Assembly: GCA_003344405.1 (NCBI GenBank)
Contig: NOWV01000013.1
Location: forward strand, 620,001-684,000
Direction of reading: 5' to 3'
Source of the DNA: Trichoplax sp. H2
Lineage: Eukaryota > Placozoa > Uniplacotomia > Trichoplacea
Length of the DNA stretch: 64,000 nucleotides
Shown: piece by piece, positions 54,267 through 64,000 of the stretch
How the letters are laid out: every line of letters starts with the position of its first letter
Position numbering within the stretch: position 1 is the first letter of the stretch
Notes under the pieces: model-generated
Databases searched by the model: none
Seen by the model: the letters and a program-made list of their open reading frames with translations, nothing else
Told to the model about the DNA's origin: nothing
Made by a program: the position numbers and the translations under genes

Positions 54267-55190
54267 TGTACTATGAAGATGGAAGGCGGCGAAGAAGCGC
54301 CATGGTACACCGGTACAGTGTCAGGTCTAGACTAGCGCCCTATGACTACAATGTACAGTGTACAGTACGGGGTATCGCGCTGTACTGTACACTGTACTGT
54401 ACACGCTTCTCCTATGAAGATGGAAGGAGGCGAAGAAGCGCCATGGTGCACCGGTACAGTGTCAGGTCTACTGTACTGTATGTAGACTAGCGCCCTATGA
54501 CTACAATGTACAGTGTACAGTACGGGGTATCGCGCTGTACTGTACACGCTTCTCCTATGAAGATGGAAGGAGGCGAAGAAGCGCCATGGTACAGTACAGT
54601 ACAGTGTCAGGTCTACAGTAGACTAGCGCCCTACAGTATGACTACAGTGTACAGTGTACAGTACGGGGTATCGCACTGTACTGTACACTGTACACGCTTC
54701 TCCTAGGAAGATGGAAGGAGGCGAAGAAGCGCCATGGTACAGTACAGTGTAGCACTGTCAGGTCTAGACTAGTGCCCTATGACTACAGTGTACAGTGTAC
54801 AGTACGGGGTATCGCACTGTACTGTACACTGTACACGCTTCTCCTAGGAAGATGGAAGGAGGCGAAGAAGAAGCATGGTACAGTGTCAGGTCTAGACTAG
54901 CGCCCTACTGTATGACTACAGTGTACAGTGTACAGTACGGGGTGTCGCGCTGTACTGTACACTGTACACGCTTCTCCTATGAAGATGGAATATGACTACA
55001 GTGTACAGTGTACAGTACGGGGTATCGCTCTCTACAGTACTGTACTGTACTGTATAAAGATGGAAGGAGGCGAAGAAGAGCCATGGTACAGTGTAGCGCT
55101 GTCAGGTCTACTGTAGACTAGCGCCCTATGACTACAGTGTACAGTGTACAGTACAGGGTATCACGGCCTACTGGACACTGTACACGCTGC
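54267..55190. repeat. ~140-bp tandem array carrying GTAC palindromes
   Basis: Units start with TAT/AGGAAGATGGAAGG at about 54272, 54412, 54556, 54703, 54844, 54978 and 55052, spaced 140, 144, 147, 141, 134 and 74 bases. Each has a fixed part (GGCGAAGAAGCGCCATGGTA, then GACTAGCGCCCTA) and a variable-length GTACAGTGTACAGTAC part. Length variation between units is confined to the GTAC-type runs. Open frames here reflect the repeat, not a protein. Confidence 0.92.
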
Positions 55191-55204
55191 ATCCATTCAT
55201 CAAG

Positions 55205-55320
55205 GCTTGTGATTGGCTGCAATTTAAATCATTCACGCCTGCGCTGTATCCACCGTCTTTTCGCGCGAATTCTCAAAAAACCAGTCAAGCGCCAACGGAG
55301 CTTGACTGGTTTTGATGATG
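55205..55320 (+). promoter_or_regulatory. candidate cell-cycle promoter module: CCAAT box, E2F-type site, hairpin
   Basis: GTGATTGGCTG (an inverted CCAAT box, ATTGG at about 55211) is followed about 45 bases later by TTTTCGCGCGAA (55258-55269), a close match to the E2F consensus TTTSSCGC on both strands. Eight bases further lies a perfect 14-bp inverted repeat, AAAACCAGTCAAGC (55277-55290) and GCTTGACTGGTTTT (55300-55313), with a 9-base loop that contains CAACGG, a MYB-type core. The module lies 0.8 kb upstream of the E2F7/8 start codon. A regulatory role is inferred. Confidence 0.5.
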
Positions 55321-56103
55321 CATAATAATACACAAACTAGACTGAAGGCAGTCTCGACTTGTTACTATCCATGTACTCAGTCATGAGTGCATAGGACAGT
55401 GGAATCGGTGTTTTCAAGCCAGCTTTCCTGCATTTCACCACCATCACACAGCTCGACTTCCCTCCATTTACCAACAGCTTCCACTTGCACCATAGTAATC
55501 CACTACAATTGGGGGGCCTCACTCGGCTTTCCATATTAACTATAGAGCGAGTGGTCAAGTTAATACTGAGTTTGCATTGAGCTGCAGGCGTGGATTTCCT
55601 TCATCGCGGATTAGGGATTGCCAGATTAATCCACTCTAAATCAATCTATAGGTTCCTTTTTCTTCTCTTTCCAGTGGATCAATGCTATTGCTACAGCTTG
55701 ACTTATTGGTAATTGAGTAGAGAACGCAAACTTCATCCACTGAAACGACAGAATCATCGTGCTGACCAAAGTTGAGTTGTATCGCGCCAAGAATCCATCC
55801 ATCGCCAGTAGGCGATCCAATTGATATCAACATCCATCAACGCTCGCTTTTACAACACAATATGATACTATCAATTGCCATTGGATATTAGAGTTTGCAT
55901 TCTCTCTCTCTCTCTCTGTCAATTGGTCGACTACAAGCGGAATTAGAGATCCTTTTTCCTCCATTAACTTTGCACATCCAGCTGAGTCGACAACATCGCC
56001 GTCGATAGACTGTACTGTAGTAGGCGAGATTAGGCTAGCATTGATTGTCTAAACAACATTATTCAGCTCCAATTGGAAATCGTCTTCTACTTGCTAAAGC
56101 GCA
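55321..56103. other. E2F7/8 5' flank
   Basis: Contains a TC dinucleotide run near 55902-55917 and presumably the transcription start and 5' untranslated region of E2F7/8. The open frames at 55337-55833 on the minus strand show no family features. Confidence 0.4.
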
Positions 56104-59100
56104 ATGTATACCAATAATCCAGTACAAGATCCTATCCCGATGCCATTGGCACAGGATAGCAATTTATCTTATCGTTTCACCAACACCACCATGGCATCGT
56201 GTAGTATCGATGCTATCAACAAATGCTCTTCACCAACGCCAATCAGCACATCGTTACAAGAAATCCCGCCAACCACACCGGAAAAAAGTATTCGTCGTGC
56301 TGAGGATATTACTGTACCATTGACGCCAACTGCCAATTTGAAAATGTTGGCATCTGCTGTCAGCCCAGTTTTGAGAAATCGTGAAGAAAGAAAGCGTCTT
56401 TTCACTGAATTGCAAACTTCTAGTAGTAATTGTTCAGAATCAGGAGATTCAACAACAGAAGCAAAATCAACCACTTGTTTTAATAGAAAGGAAAAATCGC
56501 TAGGCTTGCTATGTCAGAGGTAGGGTATTGGCAAGGATCGATAACCTTTTCAAAATTGCATCTTGCTTACATTTATAAAATGGGGTCAATCCAATGATTC
56601 AACCATACTTTTCCTCTCCTTTCATCCTTCAACAGTAAATTAGAAATTAACTTTGTGTTCCTGTAGAAGACGACATTCCCAACCTACTGTACAGTTTTCC
56701 ATCATAATCACCATTGTAAAAAACTTCCATTTCCAATACCATTTCATACACACCCTCAATCCTAAGAATTCTTCGCCAATGTTGCTATCCACTCTTTCAT
56801 TACATTACAATATTGCTAAAATTGCCAGTGTCCATGAATACTCATGCAGTAATGGATTCAAATTGACACACAAATAGGCCAAATTCTATGCGGACCGTAC
56901 AATAATAGAAAAAATACCTAGTCATACAGTACTCAACACAAGCATGACTGTTCTTCTACGTTAATTTGATTCTTAGAGAGAATGACTTTTTGCACCCGTA
57001 GATGTAGTACTGCAAATGTATTCACACAAATGCCATGAAATTGATTTGGACTATTCTTTCCATCTAGGCTACAAATGATCGTCATACTACACTTTTTATT
57101 CGTGATATACTGTACGTATAGCAATGGTACGTTTTTTTCATAATACAAACATCAAGTAGCTAGTAAAAAGAATGTCAAGATATCGCCAAGTCGTTGATTT
57201 TCTACTTACGATGTTGCAATCAATAGTGGCGTTCGAGGTATAAAGGAAAGCATTGCAGTGTAATGCTCGCCTCAATTTACTTTCAATGCATATTATCCAA
57301 TATACAATACTGTAGGTAGTTGCACATGATACTACATAAAATGATAGAAGACGTATTTGCAACTCAAAGCGAAAGGCATATCTTCCATCCTAGACTTCCT
57401 TTCATACTACACCTGCAGTATACAACAGTATATCGATGATTACGCAGCACTATAAAAAAGTAATCAATTAATCAGATGGATCTGTCTAATGCATTGCGAC
57501 TTAGCCGATACAAAATAAAGAGGATACTATTAATAAAACTCCTGTAAAGGATATTACACATCATACCTGTCTGCTTTCTAAACAATGATTTGCTATTTCT
57601 AGGTTTTTAGCACGTTATCCCGAAAATTCAGTTCCAGGACAAGAAATTGAAATTTGTTTAGATCATGTAGCGAAGGAGCTCCGTAAGTCTTTATAATGTA
57701 ATAAAATAGTCAAGAAAAATAACAACATATAAATAAAATTGGTCTCAATTTTTTAAAATTACACTGGCTGGGTATTTATAAATTTGAATTTTCCTGATAT
57801 AGAGGTGGAACGGCGAAGAATCTATGATATTGTCAATGTACTGGAAAGTGTAGAAATCGTCAGTCGATTAGGAAAGAATACCTATGTTTGGCATGGAAAA
57901 AGGAAAATTGCATCCAATTTAGCCAAATTAAGGGTAAAGATTTACGATACTGTACAAGACCTCAATCATAATATCACAATAGTACCGCTAACAATGATAT
58001 TCTTATAAAAATGATTAGTCTTTGCTTTTTGATCACTGTCACACTTGGTGTAGATGTATTTATACTTTATTAGTATTTTAAGTATGACCAATAAATGCCG
58101 TTATGCCCTTATTATTATCATCATCCATTATAATCATACCTTTGTGAATTATTCTAGGCGCATTTGAAACCTGCAACGCAAGGATTGCAAAACATAGATT
58201 TTAGTAACATCAGTTTTAGGCAGGAAATGAATGTAAGCTATTGAGAAAGTATTTCAAAGAGCATTTTGAATCTATAAACGTACATCTGTTTGATATAGCT
58301 TAATATCTATTTCTTATATTTTAGCTTTCAAAGAAACTTTCTCCAATGGAAGCTAAAAAAGATTCTTCCAGTGCTAGAAAAGGTACTGATACAACGTTCA
58401 CACTTATGCCTTATATTGTTGACATGTTGTATTTGGAATTCATCATTGCTTCTTAATCCATCATAACTGACCTAAAGAATAAAAGATAATCTGTTTTTCG
58501 CTTTGATTGATACGTAGAAAACGCCCGTAAAGATAAATCGTTGGGGATGCTAAGTCAAAAATTTATCATGATGTTTATGGCTTCCGCGGTAATTGCCAAT
58601 ATACGAAATAGGATATCGTTGAGTAATTATTTTCGGCCTTTAATGACAAATTGTGTCATTTTTTCGGAAACAGACGGAGATAGTCACCTTAGATGAAGCA
58701 GCACAGGTCCTAATCGGGAAGCAGCCAGCCGAGAAGGACTCGTCTAAATTTAAAAGTAAATTGTTGTTCTTTAATAACATGATAACGCTGGGTAATAATG
58801 TATGTTTAGCTTGGTCAAGTCATGATAGTTAATTCTCTTGTGCTATGTTCATAGCTAAAGTGAGAAGACTGTATGACATAGCCAACATTTTATCAAGTCT
58901 TCGGATGATTGAAAAGACTCATGTAACTGAATGCACAAAGGGAAAGAAACCGGCGTTTAAATGGATAGGACTTAATTTCAGTACGCTTCCAGGTATGGTT
59001 ACCGTTAATGATTTTACTTTACAGTGTCAATTATCAGTTGCAAGCTTTCTCATCCAGTAGGTAGTGCTCTTTGTACTAAGAAATTTTATTAAAAGTACAA

Positions 59101-60853
59101 TTCATTGAAGTAGTTTACTTTATAGTATTCTGATGAATAAGCAAGATCGGTTACTTCTTTCAGACACCGAGAAGCCATATAACGCAATGAATAGCCCAGA
59201 ACGCGCTGCCGTACAGTCATTAAGATATTTATCTGCAAGGAATGCAAGATCTGATGTCATTGTATCGACAAAATCTGTTCTACTGCCGCGTACTAATATC
59301 ATGGATTGTCCGAAAAAGCATGAAAAGCCCACAACGCCCAATTTGCTAGACAGTAGTAGAATTAGCAATCGCGAGGATGATACCGAAAACAACCCTGAAA
59401 GGTCTTATATAACAAATCTTAATAGGGAAAACTCAAGCAAGAGAATAAAACTAGGTATGGATGGAGCTGTAAGGCAATATGCTACTAGTGACTACATAGA
59501 TGTCAATCTTTGCAGTATATATTGTGTGGTGGAGGTTTGTAGATTAATGCCTTTCGTCTTTAACAGTAACCTAACATTGCATTCTAAAATTTTTATCATT
59601 TTCTTTCTTTAATATCATAAGATCCAAGTAATTACCGCGGCAGTCCTCGAAAAAGAACGCAATTCGGCTTTGAAGGTTATTCAATAAAATAGTAATATAA
59701 CAGTGCAGCTTTTATTTATATGCTACAGTGTATTAGCCAGGATTTGCGTAGAAAATTACGATAAAGATATAATTGATCATAATTATTGTAATTAATGATA
59801 TAATACAGTCTACATATATTTGTGCTATAAACCTAAGTATTGGTTTCATATATACGCGTCTACTGCATTTTATATTCACAAAGACAATTAACTTTCAATG
59901 CATTCGCATGTTATTAGATTTGACTAACACTCAATCCGCAGTTTCTCCGAATACAACTTGGTATACTACTGCAACTCAAACTTATCCTACTGTGGCTCTG
60001 GCACCAGCAACAGATTTACTGATGACAAATGTTCCTACCCAACAACGAACTGATGTAGATCTACAGAATGGTAAGTTTGATATTGATGTGGTACACTTAC
60101 AGTATATGTAATGGGTTTAAATTGACAATACAATTTATCTTCTCTGAAACTAGTGTCGAATAAAAGTTGGACAAGCAGTAACAATAATAATAGTGGTAGA
60201 AATAGTTCAAGTCCTACGACAAGTTGGGATAAGATGACAGGAAACAGTAATACTGATAATAACTATTATGTGCTCTTTGTATTGTGTGCCTCTTTAGTTA
60301 ACGTATAGGATTAAATTAAATTGTTTTAAAATTACTTTTAGGAAGAGAATCTAGCAATCTGCAAGCCTTACCAACTACAAAAGTTGCAACAAGGCTTTCT
60401 CCTTGGCGTTTAGCTCCAGTGGTTACCGTAGGATCGCATTGCTGTTTTATTATTAGCGAGCCAACCGCTACTGCTGCAACGTCAGGTACACCTATTACTG
60501 CTATCCCGCAACAAATCTTGGTAACCGATTCTGAAGTTGTGAAAGCCATGTCCAATCGTGGTATAACTACTTCTGCTAGAATAGTCAATCCTCAATTAAC
60601 GAATAATCCCATGCTACCCGTCCACATTACGACAATGGATAGTGGCTTAGCGGCATCTCTGCAGCCGAATTATTATAACTCCATACAGCAAACAATTAGT
60701 AGTAATAATAGCTCTTCATTGCAAGTCGGTAGTCGTTTTGAAAGCCCTCAACATCACAGAAATAAACAAGCAGATGGTGCATCTCCTACTATTAGCGATT
60801 GCAATGATAGCTCTAGAAACAGGGGTTGTAACAATGGTGAAAGAAAACAGTAA
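56104..60853 (+). CDS. E2F7/8: atypical E2F7/8 transcription repressor with two DNA-binding domains
   Basis: Atypical E2Fs bind E2F sites without a DP partner and repress S-phase genes. Exons: 56104-56519; 57603-57682; 57803-57933; 58158-58232; 58325-58382; 58518-58588; 58674-58755; 58855-58992; about 59146-59454; 59918-60070; 60154-60246; 60342-60853. The first winged helix runs from [17 protein letters not shown] through CLDHVAKEL and [20 protein letters not shown] to TYVWHGK. The second runs from [19 protein letters not shown] through [15 protein letters not shown] and [20 protein letters not shown] to [10 protein letters not shown]. Both carry the RRxYDI(V/A)N recognition helix, and no dimerisation coiled coil for DP is seen. 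The C-terminal half is Ser/Thr/Asn-rich and low complexity. Exon phases agree except that the 5' edge of the ninth exon is a best guess. The start ATG begins an N-terminal region rich in TP motifs (SSPTP, PPTTPEK), possible CDK sites. Confidence 0.95.
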
Positions 60854-62240
60854 TATTATTATGAGAGATACCTGCTATATTAGTTTTATTCTATGATTAT
60901 AACTAGTGTTTGACTTGGACTGAAAATGAACTTAATAATATCTCTACTACGTAGCCTGGATGGAGTTATTTTCGCTCGCTATTTTGATGGTGATGATAGA
61001 ATTATGAGGATATTTTTTGGCAACAATTCACTTCCACGTAAAACTGTTTACAATGCACACTTTACCCTTGAAACTATATAAGATCTAGAGCTAATATTTT
61101 TTATAGTTGAAAATTTTTCTATCGATTTTCTGATGGATGTCCTCACGCTTATAATACAGTACTTTTGATTTTTATAACATTTTTGGAATAATTCTATTTA
61201 CATCCTGCTAATGAAAGCGGAACTCTAATGTATGATAACTTGAAACATAATAAATGTATGAGCTTACATATGTGTACGGCTTGGGATATTTCGTTGTAGA
61301 TTACTCTCCTTTAACCTTTAACAAGAAAAATAAAGGATGGGATGATGAATAGTACATTACCTGCGTGTTTACGTCAACGCGGCGTTATTTCGATCTTGAA
61401 CTCTTGTCGATTATAATAATTATTATACGCGTATTATTGCCTAATTTTGGGTCCATAGATTGTTTGTAATGTACAGTAGTCTGTTCAAGGTCGCGTTTTA
61501 TTTTTCATGTTAATTCAACCCTAAGAGAAAATTAGGATGAGAGCGGTCTAGCGGCCTTGGTGAATTAGTACGACGTATCATTATTGGATGGAAAGCAGGG
61601 TTAGTAGTCCTTGATTCTTCCATAAAATTTATCCGTTTAGGAAGCTTGTGAAAACAGATCCAGCTTTCTATTCCAGACCACCTAGACTATTATACTTTGG
61701 TAATAAGCTAGTTGGATGCAGTAGTGTAAAGTTAGGCCCTAAACTCGCAAGATCTCTATACGCGAAAATCGACCTGCAGTAAGTAAACAAATAAATCAAA
61801 GCGCAAACTTGATGTAATGGGCGTGCTCAGTTTCGGTCCGATGATTTTGGTAGGTGGTGCTGTTGGCTTCTAGAAGTGACATGATTTTTGCTACTGGATA
61901 TCATAATCGATCAACTCAGTCACTCATTGCTAGACTGCACCAATAATATGGTAGTGTCTTTTCTCGTCTTTAACTTAGCATGATGAGCAAAATTGATGTC
62001 ATCATTGTGGTTTCAAGACTACAGTACCGCACTGTCGTTTTGGTTAATGTCTCCAAAAATAAAATAAATGATCATGTACAAATCAAAAGGATGTACACTT
62101 GTACAGTACTGTAGAATGTATTTGTCATATTTTGGAGATATTTAGACGGCCAGAAGCACCGTTCATGATTCCATGTTTATTCCTTTTTAGAGTCAGGCAA
62201 GTACAGAAATCCTCAGTCTAATTGTTCAATTTTAGCAACT
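60854..62240. other. E2F7/8 3' flank and intergenic region
   Basis: AATAAA at 61249-61254, about 395 bases after the stop, is a plausible E2F7/8 poly(A) signal. The rest holds scattered GTAC words and no recognised gene. Confidence 0.45.
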
Positions 62241-62241
62241 T

Positions 62242-63067
62242 GGCAAAATTGATGTTTTGGCCATAGTCTAGTTGTGACCATGCAGTACTAGAGAATGGAA
62301 AAAATATTGTTGCTCAAATGCTCAATACACCTACTGTACTGTGCTAGGCTGAAACTGGAGTACTGTATAGTAAGCTGTAGTTCTAAGTCCATATTGCATA
62401 AATTACTTCTACTAATTTATGCAAAATGGCTAGTCTCCGATCATGAACTTGGAGACACTACAGTTTGGTGCCTGGCACCTTACTGCTTTAATAATGCACA
62501 CAGCCATTCTGTAGACTACAGTACTAAAGAAGGTCTTGCAAAATTGATGTCTTGGCCATAGTTTCGTTGTGACCATGCAGTACTAGAGAATGGAAAAAAT
62601 ATCAGCAATATTTTTAAAAAATATTGCTGCTCAAATGCTCAATACACCTACTGTACTGTGCTAAGATGGCTAGTCTCCGATCATGAACTTGGAGACACTA
62701 CAGTTTGGTGCCTGGCACCTTACTGCTTTAATAATGCACACAGCCATTCTGTAGACTACAGTACTAAAGAAGGTCTTGCAAAATTGATGTCTTGGCCATA
62801 GTTTCGTTATGACCATGCAGTACTAGAGAATGGAAAAAATATTGTTGCTCAAATGCTCAATACACCTACTGTACTGTGCTAGGCTGAAACTGGAGTATAG
62901 TAAGCTGTAGTTCTAAGTCCATATTGCATAAATTACTTCTACTAATTTATCCAAAATGGCTAGTCTCCGATCATGAACTTGGAGACACTACAGTTTGGTG
63001 CCTGGCACCTTACTGCTTTAATAATGCACACAGCCATTCTGTAGACTACAGTACTAAAGAAGGTCTT
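62242..63067. repeat. three tandem copies of a ~290-bp repeat
   Basis: Copies start with GCAAAATTGATGT(T/C)TTGGCCA at 62242, 62538 and 62778 (296, 240 and about 289 bases). The second lacks about 80 bases (the segment around AAACTGGAGTA to ACTAATTTATGC) and carries an extra palindrome at 62603-62629. The copies are otherwise nearly identical, including CTAGTCTCCGATCATGAACT and CCTGGCACCTTACTGC, so the duplications are recent. The frame at 62295-62561 lies wholly in copy 1 and is not a gene. Confidence 0.93.
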
Positions 63068-63224
63068 TGATAACTTGATTTGAATTGATTTCTTACTCGA
63101 TCATCCAAGTGTATCATATTATCAGTTCGACGCTTACGGTAGTGCACCAGTTAGCAGCCATTAATAATATTTATAGACAAGAGTTATCGAGGTGGAAAGT
63201 AGTTGAGATAGATCGAATCGGGAC

Positions 63225-63470
63225 ATGATGGATGCTGCTAACCAAGATATATCAAGCGAGAACCTGGCCACAGCTATAGCGAATACATCACTAGCTGTAA
63301 GCGATCAAGTGACAGGCCAAGAAGTTGGTAACGATGATAGGTCAGCTATACATGGATATGACATAACGGAAAAACTTTGCATCAATAGTAGGACAGCTCC
63401 ATTTATGCCAATCAATTCTAGAACCATCAAGGGATCCGTTATGAACTGTACTATTGCAATCCTCTATTGA
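63225..63470 (+). CDS. possible first exon of an unknown gene, partial
   Basis: An open frame starts MMDAANQDISSENLATAIAN and is Ser/Asp/Asn-rich and acidic, unlike the Tyr/Cys/Phe/Ile-rich chance frames elsewhere. It could be the disordered N terminus of a gene that continues past the window. A second frame at 63608-63886, with a hydrophobic C-terminal stretch (VVLMNTVILVINVIIIYL), might be a later exon, but no clean splice pair links them. No family is recognised. Confidence 0.3.
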   Translation: MMDAANQDISSENLATAIANTSLAVSDQVTGQEVGNDDRSAIHGYDITEKLCINSRTAPFMPINSRTIKGSVMNCTIAILY

Positions 63471-64000
63471 TTAATTATCGTTACTACGTCAGTCAGACTA
63501 TTACCGTAGAATGTTACTCATAAACAAATATTCAAGGCTATACCACATTTCTACTGTCAATCGATTTAGTACTATGTCATGAACGCTATCGAGCCTGCTC
63601 ATTTCAATTGATCGCTGAAGGAGATGGACTAGATATCACTGCCATACGCTTCTACAGTAGTAGTAAAAGCTACCTACTTACTTACGGAATCATATATCAT
63701 ACACTCCATAACTTTCAAAATCATACACAATTATTCAAGAAAATGATGGCTTCAAATCGGAATGGTCATAAAAATGAACTTGATACAGTAGTGTTAATGA
63801 ATACTGTAATATTGGTTATCAATGTAATCATTATCTATCTAAGCGATCGAATAGTATATCTCAATTTTAATAACTCCAGGCTGTAACTGTATCATAATAT
63901 TGTTCTAATGCTATTAGTACGATCTTCATTTGCGGTTTAAATTTGATTATTTACAGTTCTACCACTGCCTTATTCTTTACTGGATCCATCCTAGATAGCC

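Noticed and set aside
54302-55116. Several 60-70 codon frames with recurring MEGGEEAPW
   Set aside because: They are translations of the ~140-bp tandem unit, in more than one frame and interrupted at every unit.
56045-56323. 92-codon frame overlapping the E2F7/8 first exon
   Set aside because: Different frame from the conserved protein; a shadow.
62295-62561. 88-codon frame within the 62-kb repeat
   Set aside because: The same sequence is not open in the other two copies, and it lies entirely within repeat DNA.
1-64000. CRISPR array, insertion sequence, prokaryotic operon or riboswitch
   Set aside because: All genes are intron-containing animal genes. The repeat arrays lack the regular repeat-spacer pattern, and no transposase or reverse transcriptase frame is seen.

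Overview
This is a eukaryotic, AT-rich, intron-bearing window, almost certainly from a metazoan. Coding exons are short, and are separated by GT-AG introns that are mostly 50-500 bases long. Every recognisable protein is a conserved animal gene. An ARID2 gene (PBAF chromatin remodeller subunit with an RFX-type domain and C2H2 fingers) and a double-DNA-binding-domain E2F7/8 point to an early-branching animal. A placozoan-like genome would fit the compact genes and AT content, but the species is inferred, not shown.

Layout. 1-1.3 kb: tandem repeats built around a GTAC palindrome. 2.6-8.2 kb, minus: ARID2, whose N-terminal ARID exons were not located. 8.2-13.0 kb: no gene recognised, with a second GTAC island at 10.4-11.1 kb. 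13.0-14.5 kb, minus: a small secreted SnoaL/DUF4440-like protein in three exons. 14.5-19.6 kb: no gene recognised. 19.66-22.49 kb, plus: a centrin in six exons, two of them microexons of 25 and 22 bases. 23.6-25.0 kb: a higher-order tandem repeat. 25.72-42.77 kb, plus: a very large UTP20 (SSU processome) gene with several dozen exons. 42.86-52.4 kb, minus: NUP205 (inner ring of the nuclear pore), convergent with UTP20, with stop codons only 92 bases apart. 52.4-56.1 kb: the intergenic stretch between divergent NUP205 and E2F7/8. It holds a 28-bp repeat, the largest GTAC-rich array, and a candidate cell-cycle promoter (CCAAT box, E2F-type site, long hairpin). 56.10-60.85 kb, plus: atypical E2F7/8. 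62.2-63.07 kb: a ~290-bp tandem repeat. 63.2-64.0 kb: possible first exon(s) of an unknown gene running out of the window.

The genes are not an operon or pathway cluster. They are housekeeping and cell-cycle genes (ribosome biogenesis, nuclear pore, chromatin remodelling, centriole, cell-cycle repression) separated by repeat-rich intergenic islands. The multi-exon gene models were rebuilt by hand from reading frame, splice consensus and remembered family sequence. Most exon junctions of centrin, E2F7/8 and the SnoaL gene are phase-checked. UTP20 and NUP205 are given as spans with landmark exons.
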